In this document: positions 42,592 to 51,963 of the stretch, in pieces
Numbering within the stretch: position 1 is the stretch's first letter
Layout of the letters: each line of letters opens with the position of its first letter
Assembly (NCBI GenBank): GCA_020633235.1
Contig: JACKEA010000002.1
Span: 434,001-498,000 of the forward strand
DNA: 64,000 bases
Direction of reading: 5' to 3'
From: Polyangiaceae bacterium
GTDB taxonomy: Bacteria; Myxococcota_A; Polyangia; Polyangiales; Polyangiaceae
The notes under the pieces: generated by a model
Seen by the model: the letters and a program-made list of their open reading frames with translations, nothing else
Databases searched by the model: none
Told to the model about the DNA's origin: nothing
Program-made: the position numbers and the translations under genes

Positions 42592-45309
42592 ATGGCCTCC
42601 AAGCTCTTCGACGCCGGCGCCCCGGACGTACTCTACCTGGTGGACCTCTCCGGCTACATCCTCCGCGCGTATCACGCCCTCCCGGAGCTCACCAGCAGCC
42701 GCGGCGAGCCCACCCACGCAACGTTGGGAACCGTGACCATGCTGGAACGGCTGGTCCGCGAGCGGCGGCCGGCCCTGTTGGCGGTAGCCATGGATTCCGG
42801 GAGAGACACCTTCCGGCGCGAGCTCTACGCGGAGTACAAAGCCCACCGTCCGCCGGCGCCGGACGATCTCAAGATCCAGATGAAGCGCGCCGGCGAGCTG
42901 GTCGAGGCGTTTGGCATCCCGGTGCTCAAGCAGAAAGGCGTGGAAGCCGACGACTTGATCGCCAGCGCCGTCCGCGACGCCCGCAGCCACGGCCTGCGCG
43001 TCGTGATCCTGGCGGCGGACAAGGACTTGATGCAGCTCGTCGGGGACGACGTCGTGATGTGGGACACGATGCGGGACCGGGTGTTCGGCCCACCCGAGGT
43101 GGAAGAACGCTTCGGCATTCCGGTCGCGAAGCTCCGCGACCTCCTGGCCTTGATGGGCGACAGCTCCGACAACGTGCCCGGCGTTCCCCACGTCGGGCCC
43201 AAGACGGCGCGCGACTTGTTGCTCGAGTACGGCAGCCTGGAAGGGGTGTACGAGCACGTCGACGAGATCAAGAAGAAGAAGCTCAAGGAGAACCTGACGG
43301 AGAACAAGGATCAGGCCTTCCTGAGCCAGAAGCTGGTCACCCTCAAGGACGACTGCGTCATCGACTTCGATCTCGAAGCCCTGCGCTACGGCGGACGCGA
43401 TACCGAGCGCCTGCGAGAGCTCTACGCGGAGCTCGACTTCCAGCGCCAGCTGTCGGCTCTCGACAGCGCGCCGGAACCCAAGCCGGCGGCCCCCTCCCCG
43501 CCTCCAGCGCCGGTGGAGCAGCACTACGGTGCGGTGGTGACGCAGGCCGAGCTCGCCGAGCTGGCGGCGCGCATCGAAGCCGCCGGCCGCGTGGCGGTGA
43601 GCCCGATCCTGGCCGCGAGCCAGAAGCCGACGAGCGAGCTGGCGGGCCTCGCCTTCGCCACCGCGCCGGGGGTCGCGAGCTACGTGCCGCTCTCGCTCCG
43701 GATCTTGGGGGGGCCCGCGCCGCTGTCCGTCGCCGAGGTCGCCGACGCGCTCGGTTCCGCGCTGTCCCAACAAAAAATCCAAAAGATCGCCCATGGCCTC
43801 GAGCCCTTGGAGGTGGCCTTGCGCTGGAACGGGCTGCCCTTCGGCGCCGGCACGCTGGACACCGAAGTGGCGCTCTACTTGCTCGACCCCGAGACTCGCC
43901 ACGATCTCGATCACGCGGCCAAGCGCGACCTGGGCCTCGACCTGCCACCGCGGGAAGCGCTGACCAAACCCGCGCGCGGCAAGAGCTTCGATCTGGACGA
44001 GGTGGATCTCGCCGATGCCACGGCCTTCGCAGCGGCGCGTGCGGATGCCGTGTTGCGACTCGCGGACCACGTGCGGCGACGCATCGACGACGAGGGCCTC
44101 GCCAAGATCCTCGACGACATCGAACGTCCGCTCTCGGCGGTGCTGGCCAAGATGGAGCTCGCGGGAGTGCTGGTCGACACCCAGCGCCTGGCGGAGCTCG
44201 GCAAGCAGGTAGAAAAGGATCTCGCTCGCCTGGAGCAGGAGGCCCATCAGATTGCCGGCAAGCCCTTCAACGTGAACTCGCCGCGGCAGCTCGAAACGCT
44301 GCTCTTCGACGAGCTGGGGCTCAAGCCGCTGAAGCGCACCAAGACCAGCCGCTCCACCGACGCCGCCACCCTGGAGGCGCTGGCGGACGAGCATCCCCTG
44401 CCCAAGATCATCCTCGAGATCCGCCAGCTTTCGAAGCTGAAGGGCACCTACATCGATGCCCTGCCCGCCCTCGTCGAGAAGAAGACGGGGCGCATCCACA
44501 CCAGCTGGGAACAGGCCGTCGCCGCCACCGGGCGGTTGAGCTCGACCGATCCCAACCTGCAGAACATCCCGATTCGGAGCGAGCTCGGGCGGGAAATCCG
44601 CGCCGCCTTCGTGGCGCCGCCGGGTCACCTGATAGTGAGCGCGGACTACTCGCAGATCGAGCTTCGCGTGCTCGCGCATCTTTCCGAGGATCCCGTCCTG
44701 CTCGACGCGTTCCGGAACGAGCAGGACATCCACACGCGCACGGCGATGGAGATCTTCCAGCTCTCGCCGGACGCCGTGACCGCCGAGCATCGTCGCCGCG
44801 CGAAGGCGGTGAACTTCGGGATCATCTACGGCCAGGGCGAGAGCGGCTTGGCCAAGAGCCTCGGCATTCCCCGCAAGGAAGCCGCGGAGTTCATCGCCGC
44901 CTACTTCGAGCGCTACCAGGGCGTGCGCAAATTCATGGATGACACCCTCAGCGGCGCCCGCGCCAGCGATGCCGTGCACACGCTGCTCGGTCGCCGCCGT
45001 TTGATCCCCGACATCAAGAGCGGCAACCGCGCCCGTCGCCTCGCGGCGGAGCGCATCGCCATGAACGCCCCCATCCAGGGCACGGCCGCGGACTTGCTCA
45101 AGCTCGCGATGCTGGCGGTCGCCGAACCCGTGACGCCCGGCACCCGCATGGTGCTCACGGTGCACGACGAGCTGGTGTTCGAGGTCCCCGAGGCCGAGGT
45201 GGAAGACGCCAAAAAGCGCGTCAAGAAGGCGATGGAAGGCGTGTACCCGCTGTCCGTGCCCCTGGTCGTGGACGTGGGCGCCGGCGACAGCTGGAAGGAC
45301 GCGCACTGA
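42592..45309 (+). CDS. polA: DNA polymerase I
   Basis: A 905-residue Pol I. The 5' nuclease domain spans about 1-300 (VLYLVDLSGYILRAYHALPE, VEADDLIASAV, LMGDSSDNVPGVPHVGPKTA). The middle domain (about 320-490) has the shape of a 3'-5' exonuclease, but its Exo I region reads RVAVSPILAAS where active enzymes have FDTET; proofreading is therefore probably absent. The polymerase domain has motif A DYSQIELRVLAHLSEDP, motif B RRRAKAVNFGIIYGQGE and motif C LTVHDELVFEVP, all intact. It functions in Okazaki maturation and repair. The start is the ATG at 42592. Confidence 0.96.
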   Translation: MASKLFDAGAPDVLYLVDLSGYILRAYHALPELTSSRGEPTHATLGTVTMLERLVRERRPALLAVAMDSGRDTFRRELYAEYKAHRPPAPDDLKIQMKRAGELVEAFGIPVLKQKGVEADDLIASAVRDARSHGLRVVILAADKDLMQLVGDDVVMWDTMRDRVFGPPEVEERFGIPVAKLRDLLALMGDSSDNVPGVPHVGPKTARDLLLEYGSLEGVYEHVDEIKKKKLKENLTENKDQAFLSQKLVTLKDDCVIDFDLEALRYGGRDTERLRELYAELDFQRQLSALDSAPEPKPAAPSPPPAPVEQHYGAVVTQAELAELAARIEAAGRVAVSPILAASQKPTSELAGLAFATAPGVASYVPLSLRILGGPAPLSVAEVADALGSALSQQKIQKIAHGLEPLEVALRWNGLPFGAGTLDTEVALYLLDPETRHDLDHAAKRDLGLDLPPREALTKPARGKSFDLDEVDLADATAFAAARADAVLRLADHVRRRIDDEGLAKILDDIERPLSAVLAKMELAGVLVDTQRLAELGKQVEKDLARLEQEAHQIAGKPFNVNSPRQLETLLFDELGLKPLKRTKTSRSTDAATLEALADEHPLPKIILEIRQLSKLKGTYIDALPALVEKKTGRIHTSWEQAVAATGRLSSTDPNLQNIPIRSELGREIRAAFVAPPGHLIVSADYSQIELRVLAHLSEDPVLLDAFRNEQDIHTRTAMEIFQLSPDAVTAEHRRRAKAVNFGIIYGQGESGLAKSLGIPRKEAAEFIAAYFERYQGVRKFMDDTLSGARASDAVHTLLGRRRLIPDIKSGNRARRLAAERIAMNAPIQGTAADLLKLAMLAVAEPVTPGTRMVLTVHDELVFEVPEAEVEDAKKRVKKAMEGVYPLSVPLVVDVGAGDSWKDAH

Positions 45310-45348
45310 GCCCGGCTTTTCGGCTACGGTTCGCCCACTTCGTTCGAC

Positions 45349-46062
45349 ATGAGCACCGACCCCCACATTTCCATCGTCATCCCCGTCTACAACGAGGAAG
45401 CCATCCTGCACGCCGCGGTCGTGGATCTGCGCGAGCGCTTGAGCCCCCTCGGTTGGCAGTACGAGATCATCCTGGCCGAAAACGGTTCCCGCGATCGCAC
45501 CGTGGAGATCGCACGCCAGCTGCGCGACAAGTACCCGGAAATCCGCGTGCTATCCGTGGGCGAGCCGAACTACGGCAAGGCGCTGCGGCAGGGCATTCTC
45601 GACGCCCGTGGCACGCTGGTGCTGTGTGACGAAATCGATCTGTGCGACACCGACTTCCACCAGCGCGCCGTGGAGATCCTGGATGCCGAGCGCGCCGACA
45701 TGGTCATCGGCTCCAAGCTCATCGGCGGCGCCGAGGACGAGCGCCCGTTCTTTCGCCATGCCGCGAGCGTGGTGTACACCGGCATGCTGCGCACGTTGCT
45801 CGGCTTCCGCGGCACGGACACCCATGGCCTCAAGGCATTTCGTCGCTCCCGGCTGCTCTCGGTGGTGGAAGCCTGCTTGGTGGAAAAGGACGTGTTCGCC
45901 TCCGAGCTCGTGATCCGCGCCTACCGCCGCAAGCTCGAGGTCGTGGAGATCCCGATCCGCGTGATGGAAAAGCGTCCGCCGTCGATCAATCTGTTCAAGC
46001 GCGTCCCCAACGTGCTGAAGAGCGTCGCCAAGCTCACCTGGGCCATCCGGATCAGGGGCTGA
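45349..46062 (+). CDS. family 2 glycosyltransferase (dolichol-P-mannose synthase-like)
   Basis: A 237-residue cytoplasmic GT2 enzyme. It has ISIVIPVYNEEAILHAAV, IILAENGSRDRTVEIA, the DxD-type metal site CDEIDLCDTDF, and HGLKAFRRSRLLSVV. This is the compact form without membrane helices, like DPM1 or undecaprenyl-phosphate sugar synthases. Acceptor and sugar are unknown. It sits 40 nt after polA, on the same strand and possibly co-transcribed, and converges on the HAD gene across an intergenic palindrome. Confidence 0.82.
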   Translation: MSTDPHISIVIPVYNEEAILHAAVVDLRERLSPLGWQYEIILAENGSRDRTVEIARQLRDKYPEIRVLSVGEPNYGKALRQGILDARGTLVLCDEIDLCDTDFHQRAVEILDAERADMVIGSKLIGGAEDERPFFRHAASVVYTGMLRTLLGFRGTDTHGLKAFRRSRLLSVVEACLVEKDVFASELVIRAYRRKLEVVEIPIRVMEKRPPSINLFKRVPNVLKSVAKLTWAIRIRG

Positions 46063-46066
46063 TGTT

Positions 46067-46119
46067 TGTTGGTCCGGCGCGGAACCTCGCGCCGCGACGG
46101 GCATCGCGCCGTCCCAACA
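46067..46119. repeat. palindromic intergenic repeat (REP-like), near-complete copy
   Basis: A 53-bp element between convergent genes. Arms TGTTGG / CCAACA and CGGCGCG / CGCGCCG are separated by two mismatched bases; the core is GCGCGGAACCTCGCGCCGCG followed by ACGGGCATC. It begins 5 bp after the glycosyltransferase stop. It probably helps terminate both genes. Confidence 0.8.
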
Positions 46120-46136
46120 TCCAATCGCAAACGGAG

Positions 46137-46790
46137 CTACCAGCGCTCGATGGGCCAGCCCCGGCGGCGGGCCAAGCGTCGGAGCCGCGCGTCGGGGTTG
46201 ACGATGACCGGGCGCTGCACGCGCTCGAGGAGCGGCAGATCCGTGATGCTGTCGCTGTAGAAGGTGGCGTCGTCGAGGCAGAAGCCCTGCGCTTCGGCGA
46301 TGCGCAGGGTGCGCTCGATCTTGCCGGCGCCGTAACACATGGGCGGATCCATCTGACCGGTGAAGCGGCCGTCGTCGTCCACCATGAGCTCGGTGCACAC
46401 CACGTGATCGATACCGAGCTCCCGAGCCAGCGGGCGCGCGGCATAGGGTGTGCCGCCGGTGACGATCACGAGCACGTCGCCGGCGTCGCGATGACGCTGC
46501 ACGGCCTGGCGACCCGCGTCCGCCACGTGCGGCAAGACGTACTCCGAGAACCACCCTTCGCAACGCTCGATCATCCAGTCTTCGCGCTTGCCGCGGTAGG
46601 CCGAGAGCGCTTGGCGCGCGACCTTTTCCGCGTCGATCACGCCGAAGGTGTACTTGAGGAGCCACCAGCCCACGCGCAGCACGTCCCGGGTGCCGACCTC
46701 ACCGATGTCACGCTGGTAGCGCACGTACAGCGTGGCGGTGTCCACCCGCACCAGCGTGCGATCCATGTCGAAGAGAGCGGCCCGGGGCAT
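46137..46790 (-). CDS. HAD superfamily phosphatase (subfamily IB, SerB-like)
   Basis: A 217-residue enzyme with the HAD motifs in order. Motif I is AALFDMDRTLVRVDT (nucleophile Asp at 8, acid Asp at 10), motif II is VLVIVTGGTPYAA, and motif IV is FYSDSITDLPLLER. The large helical cap after motif I is of the IB type. Members act as phosphoserine phosphatases or on other small phosphates and lipids; the substrate is unassigned. The ATG at 46790 is 58 bp from the hrpB start on the other strand, a divergent promoter region. Confidence 0.85.
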   Translation of the reverse strand: MPRAALFDMDRTLVRVDTATLYVRYQRDIGEVGTRDVLRVGWWLLKYTFGVIDAEKVARQALSAYRGKREDWMIERCEGWFSEYVLPHVADAGRQAVQRHRDAGDVLVIVTGGTPYAARPLARELGIDHVVCTELMVDDDGRFTGQMDPPMCYGAGKIERTLRIAEAQGFCLDDATFYSDSITDLPLLERVQRPVIVNPDARLRRLARRRGWPIERW

Positions 46791-46848
46791 GCGCCGGCAG
46801 AGGGTAGCGGGTTTGGCGGCGCGGTGCTTTTGCTATATCTCGGCGACG

Positions 46849-49386
46849 GTGCCGTCCCTGCCCATCGATCCACTGCTCGACGAGATCGTGCGGACCCTCG
46901 CGCGCGATCGAGCGGTGGTCATCGAGGCGCCGCCCGGAGCGGGCAAGACCACGCGTGTGCCGCCGGCGCTGCTCGATGCTGGCGTGCTCGGCTCCGGGGA
47001 GGTGCTGGTCAGCGAACCCCGGCGCTTGGCGGCGCGGCTCGCGGCAAGGCACGTGGCGGCGGAGCGCGGCGAGACGCTGGGCGAGAGCGTGGGCTACAGC
47101 GTGCGCTTCGAGGACGTCTCCAGCGCCCGTACCCGCGTGCGCTTCGTGACCGAAGGCGTCCTGGTGCGGCGCCTGCTCGCGGATCCGGAGCTCCGAGGCG
47201 TGAGCGCAGTGATCCTGGACGAAGCCCACGAGCGCAACCTGGCGACGGACCTCTCCCTCGCCTTGCTCGCGCGACTGCGCAAGACGTCACGACCGGATCT
47301 GATGCTGGCAGCGATGAGCGCGACCCTCGACGGCGAGCCGGTCGCGCGCTTTTTGGGTGATTGTCCGCGGATCCGCAGCCAGGGACGGAGCTTCGAGGTG
47401 ACCATCGAGCACGCCTCCGCGCCCGACGATCGCCCCTTGGAGCTCCAGGTAGTGAGCGCCGTGCGGGCGCTGGTTTCGGGGGGCGACGTGCTGGTGTTCC
47501 TGCCCGGGGCCGGCGAGATCCGTCGCGCCCAGAGCGCGCTTTCGGCGCTCGCCGAGAAGGAGCGGCTGTTGGTGCTGCCGCTGCACGGGAACGCAAGCGT
47601 CGACGAGCAGAATCGCGCCGTGGAGCCGGCCGAGCGGCGCAAGGTGATCCTGAGCACCAACGTCGCGGAATCCTCCGTGACCATCGACGGGGTGACGGCC
47701 GTGGTGGACAGCGGGCTCGCGCGCGTCGCGACCCACTCGCCCTGGAGCGGGCTGTCCAAGCTGAGCGTCCAGAAGGTGAGCCGCGCCTCCGCCATCCAGC
47801 GCGCCGGACGTGCTGGCCGAACGGCGCCAGGGCGCGTGATCCGGTTGTACACGCGGGGCGACTTTCAGGCGCGCCCGGAGCAGGACAAGCCAGAGATCGA
47901 GCGCGCGGATCTTTCGGAGCTCGAGCTGGTGCTCCACGGCAGCGGCGTCGGCGATGCCGGCGCGGTGGAGTGGCTCACGCCGCCTCCGGCCGCGGCCCTC
48001 GGCGCCGCGCGCACGCTGCTCTCGGATCTGGGCGCCGTGACCGACGCAAAGGTCACCGACGTAGGACGACGCATGCTCGACTTCCCGCTGCACCCGCGGC
48101 TCTCTCGCCTGTTGGTGGAGGGCGAAGCACGCGGCGTGGCGAAGCGCGCGGCGCTGGTCGCCGCGCTGCTGTCGGAGCGGGACATTCGCTCCGGCGCGCG
48201 GACGAGCTTCGGCGGCGGCCAAGCGCTGGATGGCGCGCGCGGCCCATCGGACGTGCTGGAGCTGGTGGATCGCTTCGAGGAAGCCGCCGAGGCGCGCTTC
48301 TCGCGCAGCGTGATCGGTGCCGCGAGGTTGGACGCCGGGGCGGTGCGGGCCGTGGAGCGCGCCCGCAAACAGCTCGCCCGCCTGGTGCGGGAGCGCGGGC
48401 CGGAGCTCCACGGCTCGGAAGAGGAGGACGACGCGCTCCGGCTCTGCATCCTTTCGGCGTTCGTCGACCGCGTCGCGAAGCGGCTCGGTCCTGGACGCCG
48501 CGACCTTGCGCTCTCCGGCGGCGGCACCGCCAAGCTCTCCGAAGCCAGCGTGGTACACGACGCGGAGCTGATGGTCGCCGTGGACGTGGAAGGCGGGGCG
48601 CTCCGAGGCGGCGCCGTGGTGCGCCTGGCGAGCGCCGTGGAGCCCGAGTGGCTCTTGGACTCGGAGCGTTTGCAGGAGCTCGACACCGTGGAGTGGAACG
48701 CGAGCGCCGAGCGCGCCGAACGCGTCACGCGGCTCTCCTACGGTGCCGTGGTGCTCGAGGAGACGCGGGCCGTGGCTCCCCCGAGCGACGCGGCATCGGC
48801 CTTGGTGCTGCGCGCGGCCTTGGCCCGCGGCACCGGTCAATACGCGGCGCGGGCCGGCCTCGACGGCTTCCTCGCGCGGCTGGCCCTGCTTGGCGAAGCA
48901 CTTCCGGAAGCGGCCTTCCCGGAGCTCGGCCCGAAGCCCATCGAGCACGCCCTCGAGGCCGCCAGCGCCGGCGTGGTGAGCCTCGCGGAGCTCGACGCCG
49001 GGGATCCGACCTTGGCGCTTTTCCACGAGCTGTCGCCCGATCAACAGCGGCTGCTCCGCGAGCAGGCCCCAGAGCACGTCACCCTCTTCGGTGGGCGCAG
49101 CGTGGAGGTCCACTACGAGGCCGGCAAGCCGCCATGGATCGCGTCACGCCTCCAGGATTTCTTCGGCATGGCGGACGGTCCCCGCGTCGCCAAGGGGCGC
49201 GTGCCGGTCACGCTGCACCTGCTCGCGCCCAATCGCCGTGCGGTGCAGGTCACCAGCGATCTGGCCGGCTTCTGGGAACGTCACTATCCGGCGCTGCGGC
49301 GCGAGCTCGGCCGCCGCTATCCGAAGCACAGCTGGCCCGAGGACGGCCGCAGCGCCAAGCCTCCGGCGCCGGGGCGGCTGCGCTGA
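46849..49386 (+). CDS. hrpB: ATP-dependent helicase HrpB
   Basis: An 845-residue DEAH-family helicase. The Walker A is APPGAGKTTRVPPALL (about 27-42) and the DEAH box is VILDEAHERN (near 123). SAT is in AAMSATLDGEPVARF, motif V/VI is STNVAESSVTIDGVTAVVDSG and QRAGRAGRTAPG, and the HrpB C-terminal domains end RRELGRRYPKHSWPEDG, typical of HrpB. The usual length is 800-850. The cellular role is poorly defined (RNA-related). It starts with the GTG at 46849. Confidence 0.94.
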   Translation: MPSLPIDPLLDEIVRTLARDRAVVIEAPPGAGKTTRVPPALLDAGVLGSGEVLVSEPRRLAARLAARHVAAERGETLGESVGYSVRFEDVSSARTRVRFVTEGVLVRRLLADPELRGVSAVILDEAHERNLATDLSLALLARLRKTSRPDLMLAAMSATLDGEPVARFLGDCPRIRSQGRSFEVTIEHASAPDDRPLELQVVSAVRALVSGGDVLVFLPGAGEIRRAQSALSALAEKERLLVLPLHGNASVDEQNRAVEPAERRKVILSTNVAESSVTIDGVTAVVDSGLARVATHSPWSGLSKLSVQKVSRASAIQRAGRAGRTAPGRVIRLYTRGDFQARPEQDKPEIERADLSELELVLHGSGVGDAGAVEWLTPPPAAALGAARTLLSDLGAVTDAKVTDVGRRMLDFPLHPRLSRLLVEGEARGVAKRAALVAALLSERDIRSGARTSFGGGQALDGARGPSDVLELVDRFEEAAEARFSRSVIGAARLDAGAVRAVERARKQLARLVRERGPELHGSEEEDDALRLCILSAFVDRVAKRLGPGRRDLALSGGGTAKLSEASVVHDAELMVAVDVEGGALRGGAVVRLASAVEPEWLLDSERLQELDTVEWNASAERAERVTRLSYGAVVLEETRAVAPPSDAASALVLRAALARGTGQYAARAGLDGFLARLALLGEALPEAAFPELGPKPIEHALEAASAGVVSLAELDAGDPTLALFHELSPDQQRLLREQAPEHVTLFGGRSVEVHYEAGKPPWIASRLQDFFGMADGPRVAKGRVPVTLHLLAPNRRAVQVTSDLAGFWERHYPALRRELGRRYPKHSWPEDGRSAKPPAPGRLR

Positions 49387-49396
49387 GACCGAGACG

Positions 49397-51952
49397 TCAG
49401 AGCTTCTGCTTCAGCTTGGCGAGCAAGGTCAGGGCGTCGAGGGGCGTGAGTCGGTCGACGTCGACCTGCTTCAACGTCTCCAGCACCTCGGAACCGGCGG
49501 CGTCCTCGGGTCCCTTGGGCGCGAACAGGTCGAGCTGGTCCTTGCGCTTGGACGACGGCGCTGCACCGCCGCGCTCCAGCTTCGCGAGCACCGCCCGGGC
49601 GCGCGCGAGAACGGACTCGGGCACTCCCGCAAGCTTGGCCACGGCGATGCCATAGCTTCGGCTCGCGGCCCCGGGTACGAGTTGGTGCAGGAACACCACG
49701 TCGTCACCCACCTCCCGCGCGCTGACGCTGAAGTTCTCGGCGTGGACGCTCACGTCCGCCAGCGCCGTGAGCTCGTGATAGTGCGTGGCGAACAGCGCGC
49801 GGCAGCCGACGGCTTCGTCCAGGTGCTCGGCCACCGCCCAGGCGATGGCCAGGCCGTCGAAGGTGCTCGTACCACGGCCGATTTCGTCCAAGATCACCAG
49901 CGAACGGCGGGTGGCGCTGCGCAGGATTTCCGCGGTCTCGCGCATCTCCACCATGAAGGTGCTCTCGCCGCGGGCCACGTCGTCACTGGCGCCCACGCGC
50001 GAGAGCACGCGATCCACCACTCCGACGCGCGCGGACTTGGCCGGCACGAAGCTACCCATCTGCGCCAGGATGCAGGTCAGCGCCGCCTGCCGGAGCAACG
50101 TGCTCTTGCCGGCCATATTGGGTCCCGTCACGAGCCACAGCCGCACGCCATCGACGTCCAGGCTCACGTCGTTGGGCACGAAGCGCCCCGCCGCCGCCAA
50201 GCGCTCCACCACTGGATGGCGTCCGTCGCGGATCTCGAGTCGCTCCGCGTCGTCCACCATGGGGCGCGAGTAGTCGTGGCGGTGAGCAACGTCCGCCAAG
50301 CCCTGGGCGACGTCCCAGCGCGCGACGCGCGCGGACAGCTCCGCGATGCGGCTTCGGGCTTGGCCCGCGGCTCGCACCAGCTCCGCCAAGAGCGCGAGCT
50401 CCCGCTCGCGATGGCGCTCCTCCGCGCTGGTGATACGCTCGGACAGCTCGTCGAGCTCGTCCAGGGTGTAGCGCTCGCCGCTGGCCACGGTCTGCTTGCG
50501 ACGCCACTCTGCCGGCGCCTTCCCGGCATGGGAGCGACTCACCTCCACGTACCAGCCGAACACCCTCGTGTAGCGCACCTTGAGCGTCGGGATCTGGGTG
50601 TCGTCCCGCAGCCGAGCTTCCAGCGCCACCATGCGCTCCGCGCCGGTTTGTTGCAGCTCCGACAGCTCGTCGAGCTCGGCGTCGAAGCCCTTCTGGAAGA
50701 TGGCGCCGTCCTTGGCCTGCGTGGGCGGCCGCTCGACCAGGGCGCGGGACAAGAGCTCTCGAACGTCGTCCACGGTGTCGGGCAGCGCTTGGGCGATGCC
50801 CAGCGTTTCGCGCAGGGCCGCGTCGTCCACGGCGTCCAGCAGCCCGACCGTTTCCGCAGCCGCGCCAAGGCCGTCGCGCAGCAGGCCGAGATCCCGCGGC
50901 GTGGCTTCCCCCAACGACGCGCGCACGCCCAGCCGCTCGAGATCCGTGACGTCGGACAACGCCTTGCGCACTTCCGTGCGAAGCCGCGCGTGCACCACGA
51001 ACAGCTCGACGAGATCGTGCCGGCGGCGAATGCGCTCGACGTCCTTGAGCGGTGACAGCAGCCGGCGCCGGAGCAGCCGCGCCCCCGCGCTGGTCACCGT
51101 CGCGTCCACCACCGCGAGCAGCGTGGCCGACGAAAGCCCTGACCAAGACTCGACCAGCTCCAGGTGCCGCTGCGCCACCGGGTCGATGATCATCGCGGCA
51201 TCCGGATCGAACCGCGCGATGCGCCGCACCGGAAGCTCCGCCCCCGGAGTGCACGCCCGCGCGAAGGCGAGGGCCCGGGCGACGGCTCGTACCGCGGTCG
51301 GCGGCAGATCCGCGGCGTCCAGATCGCCGAGCACGGCGCCGGCGTCGTCCAACGGCTCACCCTGGCGCAGCGCCACCCGGGGCGCCGCGGCGGCGATGGC
51401 CCGGCGTGCTTCTTCGTCCGCCCCGAAGAGCAGCAGCTCCCGGGGTGCTGCGCGGGTCAGCTCCGCCAAGGCCTGGGCCAGGTCGGCGAGCTCGGCGGCC
51501 AAGAGCTCGCCGGTGGACAGATCCAGGAGCGCCACCCCGACGGCACCCTCGGCGATCTCCAAAGCGAACAACCAGTTGTTGGTGGCGGCATTCAGCTGCG
51601 AGCCATCGGTGATGAGGCCCGGCGTGATCACCCGCACGACTTCTCGGGGGACGATGCCCTTCACCTTGGAGGGATCGGCCATCTGCTCGCACAGGGCGAC
51701 CTGGTGCCCGAGCTCCAAGAGCTTCGCGATGTACCCGTGGGCGGCGTGGTGCGGCACCCCCGCCATCGGCACTTCGTCGGGCTTGCCTCGGTTTCTGCTG
51801 GTGAGCGTCAGATCCAAGAGCCGCGACGCGAGCACGGCGTCGTCGCCGAACATCTCGTAGAAGTCGCCCAGCCGGAAGAACACGATGGCGTCGGGATAGG
51901 CCCCCTTCGCGCGAGCGTGCTGCTGCATCACCGGCGTCTTCGGCCCCGCCAT
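49397..51952 (-). CDS. mutS: DNA mismatch repair protein MutS
   Basis: An 851-residue MutS. The mismatch-contacting motif FFRLGDFYEMFGDDA is near residue 25, followed by PMAGVPHHAAHGYIAKLLELG and ITPGLITDGSQLN. Walker A is TGPNMAGKSTLLRQ and Walker B is LVILDEIGRGTSTFDGLAIAW. The family His in FATHYHELTALA is present, and the C-terminal tail is Lys/Asp-rich (DQLDLFAPKG). It recognises mispairs and, with MutL, starts repair. The ATG at 51952 gives the standard N-terminus. It converges on hrpB with a 10-bp gap. Confidence 0.97.
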   Translation of the reverse strand: MAGPKTPVMQQHARAKGAYPDAIVFFRLGDFYEMFGDDAVLASRLLDLTLTSRNRGKPDEVPMAGVPHHAAHGYIAKLLELGHQVALCEQMADPSKVKGIVPREVVRVITPGLITDGSQLNAATNNWLFALEIAEGAVGVALLDLSTGELLAAELADLAQALAELTRAAPRELLLFGADEEARRAIAAAAPRVALRQGEPLDDAGAVLGDLDAADLPPTAVRAVARALAFARACTPGAELPVRRIARFDPDAAMIIDPVAQRHLELVESWSGLSSATLLAVVDATVTSAGARLLRRRLLSPLKDVERIRRRHDLVELFVVHARLRTEVRKALSDVTDLERLGVRASLGEATPRDLGLLRDGLGAAAETVGLLDAVDDAALRETLGIAQALPDTVDDVRELLSRALVERPPTQAKDGAIFQKGFDAELDELSELQQTGAERMVALEARLRDDTQIPTLKVRYTRVFGWYVEVSRSHAGKAPAEWRRKQTVASGERYTLDELDELSERITSAEERHRERELALLAELVRAAGQARSRIAELSARVARWDVAQGLADVAHRHDYSRPMVDDAERLEIRDGRHPVVERLAAAGRFVPNDVSLDVDGVRLWLVTGPNMAGKSTLLRQAALTCILAQMGSFVPAKSARVGVVDRVLSRVGASDDVARGESTFMVEMRETAEILRSATRRSLVILDEIGRGTSTFDGLAIAWAVAEHLDEAVGCRALFATHYHELTALADVSVHAENFSVSAREVGDDVVFLHQLVPGAASRSYGIAVAKLAGVPESVLARARAVLAKLERGGAAPSSKRKDQLDLFAPKGPEDAAGSEVLETLKQVDVDRLTPLDALTLLAKLKQKL

Positions 51953-51963
51953 CGGCGGCACTC

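Noticed and set aside
42169..45411. 1080-codon frame antisense to polA
   Set aside because: PolA motifs are unambiguous on the other strand.
47287..49655. Long alternative frames over hrpB on both strands
   Set aside because: HrpB motifs are in the chosen frame only.
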